From Nocardioides aquaticus (GTDB lineage: Bacteria; Actinomycetota; Actinomycetes; Propionibacteriales; Nocardioidaceae), in the NCBI RefSeq assembly GCF_018459925.1, contig NZ_CP075371.1, forward strand, positions 2,914,001 through 2,978,000: DNA of 64,000 nt. The letters run 5' to 3'. The notes below the pieces were generated by a model, which was not told where the DNA came from, did not search any database, and was given only the letters and a program-made list of their open reading frames with translations. The position numbers were made by a program, and so were the translations under genes. Shown here piece by piece: positions 27,438 through 35,649 of the stretch; the first letter of the stretch is position 1; each line of letters starts with the position of its first letter.

Positions 27438-27477
27438 GGTGCAGCAACGCCCACGCGGGTCTCCCGAGCTGGGCGCT
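27438..27477 (+). promoter_or_regulatory. Conserved leader hairpin, copy 1
   Basis: CGCCCA and TGGGCG pair around a nested CGGG-TCT-CCCG, giving an extended hairpin that ends about 20 bases before the ATG. The 40-base element is almost identical in copy 2 (43472-43511), although nearby bases differ. It could be an RNA leader, an attenuator or a protein-binding site. Confidence 0.45.
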
Positions 27478-27498
27478 CTCCCCTTGAAGGGCAGCACC

Positions 27499-28206
27499 AT
27501 GTCGTCCACTCCCCGCTTCACCACCCGCAACCGCCGCGGTCTCGCCGCTCTCGCCACCGTCGGCCTGTTGGCCGGCCCGCTCGCCGCGTGCAGCACGCAG
27601 AGCGACGCTGCGCCCGCGTCCCCCGCCTCCTCGAGCTCGTCGTCCTCCGACGAGGCCCAGACTCCGCCTCAGCCGGTCGCCGCGATCGACGCGCTCACCG
27701 GCCAGGACACCAAGATCGCCCTGGACAAGGGCTTCGTCGACGCCCTCACCCAGCTCAAGCTCACCCCGGGCGTCACCGGGGACGCCACGCTGACCGACGA
27801 CTCCCTGGTCTTCCCGATCACCGGCGGCAACGTCACCGTGTTCGAGCCCGGCCAGGTCTCGCCCTACGTCATCGGCCAGGTCCAGCACGAGGGCTCCGGC
27901 CTCTCGCTTTCCGCCGGGGACACCACCGTCGAGCTCACCAACCTCAACGTCGACCCGGGCGTCTCGCGGGTCTACGGCGACGTGACCGTCAACGGCGAGT
28001 TCGCCGTGACCAGCGCGTACCTGTTCAAGCTCGACGGCAGCACCCTGAAGCCCCTCCAGCCCCAGGGCAACAAGGCGATCCTGCAGGGCACCGAGGTCCA
28101 GATCTCCGACGTCACCGCCCCGCTGCTCAACGACACCTTCGGCACCGACGCCGTCGAGCCCGGCCTGCTGGTCGGTACGGCCACCATCACCGTCAACACC
28201 AAGTAG
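27499..28206 (+). CDS. Secreted lipoprotein of unknown function, copy 1
   Basis: A 235-residue protein. A twin-Arg-containing signal (RRGLAALATVGLLAGPLAAC) ends in a lipobox, so the mature protein is attached to the membrane at Cys. A Ser-rich linker leads to a beta-rich domain of about 180 residues (LVFPITGGNVTVFEPGQVS, then VELTNLNVDPGVSRVYGDV), which looks like an HtaA-type or adhesin-like sandwich, but no family is certain. Near-identical paralogue at 43532-44236: only about eight substitutions after residue 50. The ATG was chosen because GAAGGG precedes it in both copies, while the upstream TTG (ATG in copy 2) is not conserved. Confidence 0.8.
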   Translation: MSSTPRFTTRNRRGLAALATVGLLAGPLAACSTQSDAAPASPASSSSSSSDEAQTPPQPVAAIDALTGQDTKIALDKGFVDALTQLKLTPGVTGDATLTDDSLVFPITGGNVTVFEPGQVSPYVIGQVQHEGSGLSLSAGDTTVELTNLNVDPGVSRVYGDVTVNGEFAVTSAYLFKLDGSTLKPLQPQGNKAILQGTEVQISDVTAPLLNDTFGTDAVEPGLLVGTATITVNTK

Positions 28207-28340
28207 GGGCCCGGGACCGAACCCGACGGCACCTCTCCGATCAGCCGCTGCACCGAAGGCCTTGGGGCGGCGGCGAGGGACCCCGGTCGATTCCTGCTCC
28301 TACGCAGCGACCGGGGCCCCGTCCGAGAACAGGGGCTCGG

Positions 28341-28500
28341 ATGACCTGCTCCCCGGCTGAGTCCAGCATCCTCCGCGGCCCGCGGACACAGCTCAGACAT
28401 CGCCGCCGTCGAACACGACGAGGCTGATCTGTTCCCCGGCGGGTGTCGTGACCCCGAGGTCCCTGCCGGTGGTTCCGCGGCGGGCGAGCCGACCCGCCGC
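28341..28500 (+). pseudogene. Frameshifted copy of the small GGCRDP protein gene
   Basis: The start MTCSPAESSIL matches MTSIPTESAV of the intact gene at 44376, but the frame ends after 28 codons. A different frame downstream (28391 onward) encodes VEHDEADLFPGGCRDPEVP, like VHHFEADLTFGGCRDPRCP in copy 2. One frame change therefore disrupts this copy. A hairpin (CCCCGGTCG at 28281-28289 with CGACCGGGG at 28308-28316) lies just upstream. Confidence 0.6.
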
Positions 28501-28800
28501 GACGACGAGAGCCCGATAGCGTCCGGCGATGCCGAGCCGCCGTCCCCCCAGCGCTCGTCTCCGCCGCGCGTCACCGCGCCGGACCTCGACGCCGCAGCGG
28601 CCGTTGCCGACCGTCGGGCCGGGCGAGCGGCTGTGGGTGCTCGACGTCCCCTACGGGACCCAGGTCGACGGCGCCACCTGGCACCCGGCGGTCCCGACAA
28701 GTCCGGCCTGTCTCTTCCTGCGCCGGCCTCCTCAGCGAAGAGCTTGCAACCGATCCTGAGAGCGCGGACCCTCCAGACCGGCATGCCCGATACTCGGTGA
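28501..28800. other. Region with a possible gene fragment
   Basis: A short frame (28529-28759) includes RLWVLDVPYGTQVDGATWHP, which resembles the start of helicase-like or DUF5710-like actinobacterial proteins, then loses similarity. It may be the 5' remnant of a lost gene. No other feature is visible. Confidence 0.3.
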
Positions 28801-29073
28801 GTGCTTCGTCATCTGTGGTGGGTTCTCGGTCTGGTTCTCATGGTCGGCGGCGTCGTCCTCGTCCTCGTCACCCGGCCCGACCCGGCGGAGTTCGGCTGGT
28901 TCGCCTACACACCGTTGAGCGAGGACCCCGACTGGGCCATGGGCTGGGAGGACTCCAGCAGGTCGACCCTGATCGTCTCGTGGTGGCAGCTGGCTGGCGC
29001 TGCACTGGCAGCCGTCGGGCTGCTGGTCCTTGCTGCAAGCGTCGGCTTCCGGCTGGGCCGGCGCCGCACCTGA
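28801..29073 (+). CDS. Small membrane protein, unknown
   Basis: A protein of 90 residues with two membrane helices (LWWVLGLVLMVGGVVLVLV and LAGAALAAVGLLVLAASVGF) separated by a short, acidic outside loop (LSEDPDWAMGWEDSS) and followed by a basic tail. It starts at GTG. No family is recognised. It is followed, on the other strand, by the condensation/GNAT fusion. Confidence 0.65.
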   Translation: MLRHLWWVLGLVLMVGGVVLVLVTRPDPAEFGWFAYTPLSEDPDWAMGWEDSSRSTLIVSWWQLAGAALAAVGLLVLAASVGFRLGRRRT

Positions 29074-29101
29074 CGCAGGTCCGCGGCGGCACCGAGACGC
29101 G

Positions 29102-30883
29102 TCAGAGCCGGCGCTCGAACCCCAGGTGCGTGCTCTCGTACCCGAGCCGCCGGTAGAACGCATCAGGACGATCCCGCGCAGAGTCGGTGCTCGCTTGGGC
29201 AACCGACGCCCCGCGCACCCGTCCATGGGTGTGCGCCCACTCGAGCATGGCGGCGGCCAGACCCGTCCCGCGCTCCTCAGGAGCCACGCGCACGCCCTCG
29301 ACGTGCAGCCGGGTGGTGCCGCCGCGGGACAGACCCGGGATGACCGTGAGCTGCATCGTGCCCACGATCCGGTCGGCCTCGTCGCGCACCGCGGCGAGGT
29401 ACTGCGCGGGGTCGCGGCTGATGGCGTCGTACGCCGCCTCGTGGTGCGCCAGGTCAGCACCCTCCGCCGGCCGGCCCTGCCCCACGGAGCCCGCGTCCTC
29501 GTCGGCCAGCAGCGCAGCCAGTGCCGCGACGTCGGCGCGGGCGGCCCGCAGCACCCGGAACACCCGGTCGCCGAGGACCAGCCGGCCACCGACCGAGGCG
29601 CGGGCGGCCTTACGCAACCGCGCGACCAGGGCGTCGAGCCAGCCGCCCACGCTCTCTCTGGCCTGCACCGTGTCGGGGTAGCGGCAGCGCAGGTGCAGGC
29701 CGGACTCGTCCAGCACGAACCAGAGCATCACCCCGTCGGTGTGGATCGCGGCCCCGACGTACTGCGCCTCCAGACCCGTGGCGTCGATCCGGACGGGGAG
29801 GCGGCGCAGGTCGAGCCAGGAGATCGCGAACATCCCGGGCGCCTCGGGCATGCCGCCCCAGGGGGCGAGGAGATCCTCGAGCGCCCAGGAGCCGAGCCCG
29901 ATCGCCTCCTTGAGCGCGGCCGCGCACGCTCGGGGCGCTGGGTCGGTCGACTCGAGCACGGAGTTGGTGATGAACCAGCCCACCGAGTCGTGCCACGTCG
30001 CGTCGTACCTGCTGTGCACCGGGAACACCGCGCGCAGCGGCGTCTGCGCGAGGTCCTGGGTCACAGCAGTCATCGCGGAGACGACGAGGGTCAGGGTCGA
30101 GACGCCGTCGTCGCGGGCCTGGGCCGAGAAGGCGGCGCTGTCGTCCACGTCGAGGACGTCGCGCACCTCGACCCGCTCGCGCTGCGGCGTCGTGACGTCG
30201 CCCAGCGGCATCGGGAACCGCGGCATCACGTCGCCGCAGGCGCCGAGGATCTCCGCCCACCGCGCGCGTACCTCCGGCGGCGCCGCGGGCCGCTCCCTCA
30301 AGGACGCGGTGTGCTCGGCGAACGCCGGAACCGCCCCGACCGCGGGCGCGCGACCGGTCCCCACCGCGCCCAGAGCCCCGAGGAGGTCGCGGGCGACGAC
30401 GAGCATCGACCACAGGTCGGTGTGGGCGTGGTCGGCGGCGACGACCACCGTCGGCCCGGTCGCCGTCTCCAGGACGCAGAGCCGGTGTGAGGGGCGCCGG
30501 TACGGCGAGCACGCCTCGTCAAGCACCTCCCGCACCGCGTCGTTGGGCGCCTGACCCGGGGCGATGGCGTGCTCGACCCACCCGCCGGGCCCCACCTCCA
30601 CCTGGTGCAGGACCGGCCCGTCCGCGCCGGGCGAGAACACCGACCGCAGCGTGCCGTGCCGCGCGACCACAGCGAGCCACGCCGCCGCGAGGTCCTCACG
30701 GTCCACCGGCTCCGTCAGGCGGAACGACAGCGCCATCCACGACCCGGGGCGGTCCCCGCTCCCGACGTGGCGCCGCTGGTCGAAGGAGACCGGGAGCTCG
30801 GCACCGGTGTCGCCGACGGCCAGGTCGTAGCCCCACAGCCGGCCGAACGGCAGCCGCAGCTGCGCCACGTTGGTAAGCCGCAC
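29102..30883 (-). CDS. Condensation-domain-like acyltransferase fused to a GNAT acetyltransferase
   Basis: A 593-residue protein with two parts. Residues 1-430 resemble a stand-alone condensation/acyltransferase domain of the NRPS or PapA type: an N-terminal strand region, VVVAADHAHTDLWSM with the HxxxD-type motif (H then D), and later SVGWFITNSVLEST. Residues about 450-593 form a GNAT domain: IVGTMQLTVIP, then VEGVRVAPEERGTGLAAAML with the acetyl-CoA loop, and AFYRRLGYEST. Such a fusion is unusual. It could join an acyl group and an acetyl group to one small molecule; the substrate cannot be read from the sequence. It is divergent from a hydrolase gene 41 bases away. Confidence 0.75.
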   Translation of the reverse strand: MRLTNVAQLRLPFGRLWGYDLAVGDTGAELPVSFDQRRHVGSGDRPGSWMALSFRLTEPVDREDLAAAWLAVVARHGTLRSVFSPGADGPVLHQVEVGPGGWVEHAIAPGQAPNDAVREVLDEACSPYRRPSHRLCVLETATGPTVVVAADHAHTDLWSMLVVARDLLGALGAVGTGRAPAVGAVPAFAEHTASLRERPAAPPEVRARWAEILGACGDVMPRFPMPLGDVTTPQRERVEVRDVLDVDDSAAFSAQARDDGVSTLTLVVSAMTAVTQDLAQTPLRAVFPVHSRYDATWHDSVGWFITNSVLESTDPAPRACAAALKEAIGLGSWALEDLLAPWGGMPEAPGMFAISWLDLRRLPVRIDATGLEAQYVGAAIHTDGVMLWFVLDESGLHLRCRYPDTVQARESVGGWLDALVARLRKAARASVGGRLVLGDRVFRVLRAARADVAALAALLADEDAGSVGQGRPAEGADLAHHEAAYDAISRDPAQYLAAVRDEADRIVGTMQLTVIPGLSRGGTTRLHVEGVRVAPEERGTGLAAAMLEWAHTHGRVRGASVAQASTDSARDRPDAFYRRLGYESTHLGFERRL

Positions 30884-30924
30884 CCCGATAACCTAGGGCC
30901 TCACCCGAGCCTCCGAGGAGCACC

Positions 30925-31704
30925 GTGCCGACCTTCACCGTCCCCGGTGCCGAGCTCGACGTGGAGCTGAGTGACGAGGGCGGGCACCCCGTCGTCCAGC
31001 TGCACGGCCTCACCTCCAGCCGCCGGCGCGACCGCCTGCTCGACCTCGACCTGGGGCGCGGGCTCAGCGGGACCCGCCTGCTGCGGTACGACGCCCGCGG
31101 TCACGGCCGCTCCACGGGTCGTACCGTCGCCGAGGACTATCGCTGGTCGGTGCTCGCCGAGGACCTGCTGCGCCTGCTGGACGAGTTCTTCCTCGGCGAG
31201 CTGGTGCACGGCGTGGGTCCGTCGATGGGCACCGGCACCCTCCTGCACGCGGTGGTACTCGACCCCGCGCGCTTCGCAGGGCTCACCCTCGTCGTGCCGC
31301 CCACCGCCTGGGCGACCCGGGCCGCGAAGGCCGCGGACTACCTCCAGGCCGCCGACCTGGTCGAGCGCGACGGGATCGACGCCTTCGTGGAGGCCGGTCG
31401 CCTCGCGCCGCGGCCGCCGGCGACGGCGGACACCCCCGACACGCTGCCCGAGGTCAGCGAGGAGCTGCTGCCCTCGCTGCTGCGCGGGGCCGCCCTCGCC
31501 GACCTCCCGGCCGCGGAGCAGCTGGCCGAGGTCGCCGTACCGACGACGATCCTGGCCTGGACCGACGACCCGGCCCACCCGGTCTCCACCGCCGAGGCGC
31601 TGGCGGACCTGCTGCCGCACTCCCGGCTGGAGGTCGCGCGCACGCCCGCCGACCTGGCCACGTGGCCGGAGATGCTGGCGGCCGACGTGGCGCGACACGG
31701 CTGA
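30925..31704 (+). CDS. Alpha/beta hydrolase, catalytic His not evident
   Basis: A 259-residue alpha/beta hydrolase: oxyanion region VVQLHGLTSS, RYDARGHGRS, nucleophile elbow GPSMGTG with Ser, and an acid candidate in WTDDPAHPVS. At the usual position of the catalytic His near the end, the sequence reads ARTPADLATWPEM, so the His seems missing or replaced. GTG start with GAGGAG five bases upstream. It is divergent from the condensation/GNAT gene, which suggests a shared pathway. Function is not known. Confidence 0.75.
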   Translation: MPTFTVPGAELDVELSDEGGHPVVQLHGLTSSRRRDRLLDLDLGRGLSGTRLLRYDARGHGRSTGRTVAEDYRWSVLAEDLLRLLDEFFLGELVHGVGPSMGTGTLLHAVVLDPARFAGLTLVVPPTAWATRAAKAADYLQAADLVERDGIDAFVEAGRLAPRPPATADTPDTLPEVSEELLPSLLRGAALADLPAAEQLAEVAVPTTILAWTDDPAHPVSTAEALADLLPHSRLEVARTPADLATWPEMLAADVARHG

Positions 31705-31770
31705 CCGGGTGTGGTCGCGTTGACGCGGGAGTCGTCCCGGCCTGCGGACGCGACGCGCACTTGAGATGGG

Positions 31771-32232
31771 CTATCTCACGACGGTGAGCGGGCCTTCGTC
31801 CGGCGTCGGTGCCTCGAAGTGGTCGAAGTACTGGGCGACGAGGTCTTCGGTGAGCACGAAGTCGTCGGAATGGCTGCCCCGCCTGGCTCGCATGCGTCTC
31901 AGGACGGTTTCGCGATCGGTCGCAAGGTAGATCGTCTCGGGCACGACGCCCGTCGGCTCGAGCAGCTTGCGGTAGTCGTCGCGCATGCGTCGCGACCAGA
32001 ACGAGAAGTCGAGGACGACGTCGGTGCCGGCCGCGACAAGCTGCAGCAGCCGAGCCCGCAGGTCACCCTCGATCTCGTCGCGCACGTGCGGGGGCAGGGG
32101 CACCGCCGAGATCCCGCGACGCCACATCTCCACGTCGAACGAGAGCCGCGCCATCCCGTCGCTCTCCAGGCGCTGGGCGTGGGTCGACTTCCCGGCCCCG
32201 GAGGGCCCGCACATGAAGATCACGCGGCTCAC
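31771..32232 (-). CDS. P-loop kinase-like ATPase (AAA_33)
   Basis: A protein of 153 residues: VIFMCGPSGAGKSTHAQRL gives a Walker A at its start, then a WRRGISAV region, DVVLDFSFW as a Walker B-like strand, and an Arg-rich lid (LRRMRARRG). This is the shape of small nucleotide- or antibiotic-type kinases of the AAA_33 group. GTG at 32232 was chosen since it directly precedes the P-loop strand; longer frames read as non-coding. Substrate unknown. Confidence 0.75.
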   Translation of the reverse strand: MSRVIFMCGPSGAGKSTHAQRLESDGMARLSFDVEMWRRGISAVPLPPHVRDEIEGDLRARLLQLVAAGTDVVLDFSFWSRRMRDDYRKLLEPTGVVPETIYLATDRETVLRRMRARRGSHSDDFVLTEDLVAQYFDHFEAPTPDEGPLTVVR

Positions 32233-32330
32233 GCAGAGACCGTACGTCGATCTTCGGTGAGCTCGAGCGCTGAGCGTTCCGGCGACGCAGGGTCGTCCGG
32301 TCATCACTGCAACAGGGCCCCGACCAGGGG

Positions 32331-33104
32331 TCAGGTGAACAGCACGCCGCCGTCGATCAGCGGCGACTGCCCGGTCATGTAGTCGGAGTCCGGCCCGGCG
32401 AGGTACGACACGAACGCCGCGACGTCCGAACCCTGCGAGACCCGGCCCAGGGTGATCCCCGCCGCCATCGCCTTCATCGACTCCCCCTCGCCCACGGCGT
32501 TGATCGCGCCCAGGTCGTGGTCGATCTCGACCCACATCTGGGTGTCGACGATGCCGGGGCAGTAGGCGTTGACGGTGATCCCGTGCTCGGCCCACTCCTG
32601 CGCCGCCGCCTGGGTGAGCGCGCGCACCGCGAACTTCGACGAGGAGTAGACGCCCAGCAGGCCGAAGCCCTTGTGGCCGGCGATGGAGGAGGCGCCGATG
32701 ATCTTGCCGCCGTGGCCCTGCTTGATCATCTGGCGGGCGGACTCGGTGTAGCAGAGGAAGACGCCGAGACCGTTGACCCGGTGGACGTGCTCGTACTCCT
32801 CGGGGGTCACGTCGAGCAGGGCCTTGGTCTGGGCCACCCCCGCGTTGGCCACCATCACGTCGAGCGATCCGAGCTGATCGGCCGTGTCGGTCACGAGCCG
32901 GCGGACCGAGGCCGGGTCCGAGACGTCGCCGTGGAGGGCGACGGCCCGTACGCCCCGCTCCTCGATCTCGGTCCGGGTCTTCTCGAGCTCCTCAGCCATG
33001 CCGGGCAGGTCGGACACGGCGATCGCGTGCCCGTCGGAGGCCAGGCGCAGGGCGATGGCCTTCCCGATCCCGCGGGCGCCACCGGTGATGTGTGCGACGG
33101 TCAT
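32331..33104 (-). CDS. budC: Short-chain dehydrogenase, acetoin reductase / (S,S)-butanediol dehydrogenase-like
   Basis: A 257-residue SDR: TGGARGIG (NAD-binding), VANAGVAQ, ASSIAG with catalytic Ser and VYSSSK with Tyr and Lys. The length, GKAIALRLASDGHAIAVSDL and the AYCPGIVDTQMW region are typical of BudC-type acetoin reductases, which reduce diacetyl or acetoin with NADH. It lies 57 bases after a butanediol-dehydrogenase-like gene on the same strand and is likely in its operon. Other SDR substrates cannot be excluded. Confidence 0.75.
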   Translation of the reverse strand: MTVAHITGGARGIGKAIALRLASDGHAIAVSDLPGMAEELEKTRTEIEERGVRAVALHGDVSDPASVRRLVTDTADQLGSLDVMVANAGVAQTKALLDVTPEEYEHVHRVNGLGVFLCYTESARQMIKQGHGGKIIGASSIAGHKGFGLLGVYSSSKFAVRALTQAAAQEWAEHGITVNAYCPGIVDTQMWVEIDHDLGAINAVGEGESMKAMAAGITLGRVSQGSDVAAFVSYLAGPDSDYMTGQSPLIDGGVLFT

Positions 33105-33161
33105 GTCGTTCCTCCGTGCTGTGGAGTGCTGTGGGGTGGGACGGGCGTCTCGCGCGGCCGG

Positions 33162-34217
33162 TCAGGGACGGACCAGGATCTTCACGTTCTCCTCCTTGTT
33201 GTTGATCAGCTCGTCGAAGCCGGACGTCACGATGTCGTCGAGGTCGATCCGGCCGGTGATGAACTGGAACGGGTCGACCTTGCCGCTCGCGACCATCTCG
33301 ATGGTCGCGGGATGGTCGTCGGCGTAGGCGAGGCTGCCGAGCACGTTGACCTCGCGGAAGACGAGGTCGTTCATCGCGACCGACGCCTCGTGCCCCCAGA
33401 TCGCGACGTTGACGCAGGTGCCGCCCACGCGGGTCGACTGGATGGCCGCCTTGAGGACCTGGTCGATGCCGGCGCACTCGAACGACACGTCCGCACCGCG
33501 TCCCTTGGTCAGCTCCATGACCTCGGCCACCACGTCGGTGGCCGTCGGGTCGAGGACGTGGTCGGCCCCGGCGACCGGCGCCTTCGCCTTCCGTACGTCG
33601 GCCGGCTCCACCACGATGATCTGCTCGACGCCCCGGGCGCGCAGTGCCGCGGTGGTCACCAGACCGATCGGGCCCGCGCCGAACACCAGCGCGGTGTGGC
33701 CCGGCTGGGCGTGCGACAGCCGTACCGCGTGATAGGCCACGGCCAGCGGCTCGATCAGCGCGCCGACGTCCGTGCCCAGGTCGCCGAGGGGGTGGATCCA
33801 GCGGCGCTCGGCCACCACGAACTGGCTGAACCCCCCGCCGTACCCGGACAGACCCACGAAGCCGAGGGTCCGGCAGACGTTGTACTTGCCCTGCTGGCAG
33901 GCGTCACAGGTCCCGCAGACGATGTACGGCTCGACCACCACCCGGTCCCCGACCCGGAGGTCGGTGACGCCCTCGCCGAGCTCGTGCACCACGCCGGCGA
34001 ACTCGTGCCCGAGCGTGATCGGCACGCTCTCCCCGGTCAGCGGGTGCGGCGCGTCCGCCGTCGGCGCGAAGATCGGTCCGTCGACGTACTCGTGCAGGTC
34101 GGTCCCGCAGATGCCGCACCACTCGACCTCGACCTTGACCGTCCCCGGCCGGGCCTGCGGCTCGGGGACGTCCTCGACCCGGATGTCACCGGGTCCGTAG
34201 AAACGTGCTGCCTTCAT
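33162..34217 (-). CDS. bdhA: Zinc-dependent (R,R)-butanediol dehydrogenase-like alcohol dehydrogenase
   Basis: A 351-residue medium-chain dehydrogenase. Catalytic zinc ligands lie in CGICGTDLHEY and LGHEFAGVV. The structural zinc site is CGTCDACQQGKYNVC (four Cys). The NAD loop is VFGAGPIGLV. The closest named group by pattern is butanediol dehydrogenase, converting 2,3-butanediol and acetoin. ATG at 34217 with GAGGAG upstream. It shares an operon with the SDR and is divergent from a GAF-domain regulator; a palindrome lies in between. Confidence 0.75.
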   Translation of the reverse strand: MKAARFYGPGDIRVEDVPEPQARPGTVKVEVEWCGICGTDLHEYVDGPIFAPTADAPHPLTGESVPITLGHEFAGVVHELGEGVTDLRVGDRVVVEPYIVCGTCDACQQGKYNVCRTLGFVGLSGYGGGFSQFVVAERRWIHPLGDLGTDVGALIEPLAVAYHAVRLSHAQPGHTALVFGAGPIGLVTTAALRARGVEQIIVVEPADVRKAKAPVAGADHVLDPTATDVVAEVMELTKGRGADVSFECAGIDQVLKAAIQSTRVGGTCVNVAIWGHEASVAMNDLVFREVNVLGSLAYADDHPATIEMVASGKVDPFQFITGRIDLDDIVTSGFDELINNKEENVKILVRP

Positions 34218-34284
34218 GAGGTCATCTCCTCGGTACGGGTGCGGGTTCCCGGTCGGTGCGCCATTGACTCCACTTTCGTCCCGC

Positions 34285-34302
34285 TGTGTGATGGAGCACA
34301 CA
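34285..34302. promoter_or_regulatory. Palindromic operator candidate between the dehydrogenase and regulator genes
   Basis: TGTGTG-ATGGAG-CACACA is a perfect 6-bp inverted repeat. It contains two overlapping TGT-N10-ACA patterns, the form bound by NifA/AcoR-type activators. It lies 68 bases upstream of the dehydrogenase start and about 95 bases from the regulator, in the divergent promoter region. Confidence 0.55.
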
Positions 34303-34396
34303 CCGTGGACACGGGGGTGCGGAAGCGTTGCACCGCGTTGCAACGGCGCTGTCGAAGGAGTGATCCATCAAGCAACGTGAGCTGGGTCTGCGGAGG

Positions 34397-35635
34397 GTGC
34401 GCGAGGCGAGCCTCAGCGGCGTGGCGCCGGGCGCATCGGCGCCGGGCGGATCGGCGCCGGGCGCCGGCCCCCGTACCGAGATCGCGGCCTCCTGGCGCCG
34501 TACGGCCGCCCGCGGGCTCGACCCCGGCGCCGACCCGCAGGTCGCGCTGCTGACCGAGTCGGAGCTGGAGCGGCGGCGTGCCGACAGCGCCCTGGCCCCC
34601 CTCGTGCCGCAGCTGCTCGCGTCCCTGGTCTCCGTCGTCGACGCCGGTCAGATGGTGGTCGTCGCCGACACCGACGGGCGGGTGCTCTGGCGCCACGGCA
34701 AGGCCGGCGTCCGCCGCGAGGCCGACCACCTCGGCTTCGTCGGCGGCTCCGCGTGGACCGAGGGCAACGTCGGCACCAACGCGATCGGCACCGCGCTCGT
34801 GCTCGGCGAGCCCGTGCACATCCAAGGAGCCGAGCACTACCTCGACTCCCACACCCGCTGGGGGTGCGCGGCGGCGCCGCTCCTCGACCCCTGGACCGGA
34901 CGCACCCTCGGTGTCGTCGACATCAGCGGCCCGTCGCGGTCACTGCATCCCGCCGAGCTCGCGATCGTGCAGATGGCCGCGCGACTGGCCGTCCTGGAGA
35001 TCCGGGACCAGCACGCGGCGCGGCACGAGCGGCTGCGGTCGGTGGCCGCCCCGATGATCGCGCGGATGGACGGCCACGCCCTCGTCGTCGACCGGTCCGG
35101 GCACGTCGTCGCGGCCTCGGGGACGACCCCGCCCACCCGGATCAGCCTTCCGGACGCGATGTCCGTGGGGACGATCTGGCTGCCCGACCTCGGCGTCGCG
35201 ACCGCCGAGGTGCTGCCGGGCGGCTGGCTGCTCCGGTTGCAGGACCACGACGGCGGCGAGCCGGCCACCGACCTGGTCGTCGACCTCTCCGGTCGTACGC
35301 CGCAGCTGCGCGTGACCGGACCGAGCGGCTCGTGGCAGCAGGCCCTGACCCCCCGCCACGCCGAGATCCTGGTCTCGCTGCTGCGCGCCGAGCACGGCCG
35401 CACCCCGGCCGAGCTCGCCGCGGACCTGTTTGCCGACACCACCCGGATCGTCACCGTCCGCGCCGAGATGTCACGGCTTCGCAAGGTGCTGGGCGCACTG
35501 CTCGAGGGCCGTCCCTACCGCCTGGCGGACGGCGTACGCGCCCTGCTTATGCTGCCCGAGGACCCGACCACCGTCCTGCCGGGGTCGAGCGCGCCGGTGG
35601 TCGTGGCACTGGCCCAGGAGCACCCCGGCAGCTAG
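34397..35635 (+). CDS. GAF-domain transcriptional regulator, AcoR-like without AAA domain
   Basis: About 412 residues. It opens like AcoR-type activators: EIAASWRRTAARGLDP, then a GAF domain (GSAWTEGNVGTNAIGTALVL, ending GRTLGVVDISGP). It lacks the sigma-54 AAA domain and instead ends in an HTH region (LTPRHAEILVSLLRAEHGR, TVRAEMSRLRKVLG). This is the actinobacterial form, usually next to alcohol or aldehyde dehydrogenases. The start is uncertain: GTG 34397 has a purine run only one base away, and the frame is open back to 34364 (IKQRELGLRR) without a standard start. It probably controls the divergent butanediol genes via the palindrome. Confidence 0.75.
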   Translation: MREASLSGVAPGASAPGGSAPGAGPRTEIAASWRRTAARGLDPGADPQVALLTESELERRRADSALAPLVPQLLASLVSVVDAGQMVVVADTDGRVLWRHGKAGVRREADHLGFVGGSAWTEGNVGTNAIGTALVLGEPVHIQGAEHYLDSHTRWGCAAAPLLDPWTGRTLGVVDISGPSRSLHPAELAIVQMAARLAVLEIRDQHAARHERLRSVAAPMIARMDGHALVVDRSGHVVAASGTTPPTRISLPDAMSVGTIWLPDLGVATAEVLPGGWLLRLQDHDGGEPATDLVVDLSGRTPQLRVTGPSGSWQQALTPRHAEILVSLLRAEHGRTPAELAADLFADTTRIVTVRAEMSRLRKVLGALLEGRPYRLADGVRALLMLPEDPTTVLPGSSAPVVVALAQEHPGS

Positions 35636-35649
35636 CGACTGGGGTCAGC

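Larger units (their letters stand above)
27438..28500 (+). repeat. Duplicated cassette, copy 1 (leader, lipoprotein gene, small-gene remnant)
   Basis: This stretch is a direct repeat of 43472-44546. Both contain the same leader, a nearly identical lipoprotein gene, an inter-gene segment with a hairpin, and a small downstream gene. Similarity is highest in the lipoprotein gene and fades downstream. In this copy the small gene is disrupted. Confidence 0.85.
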
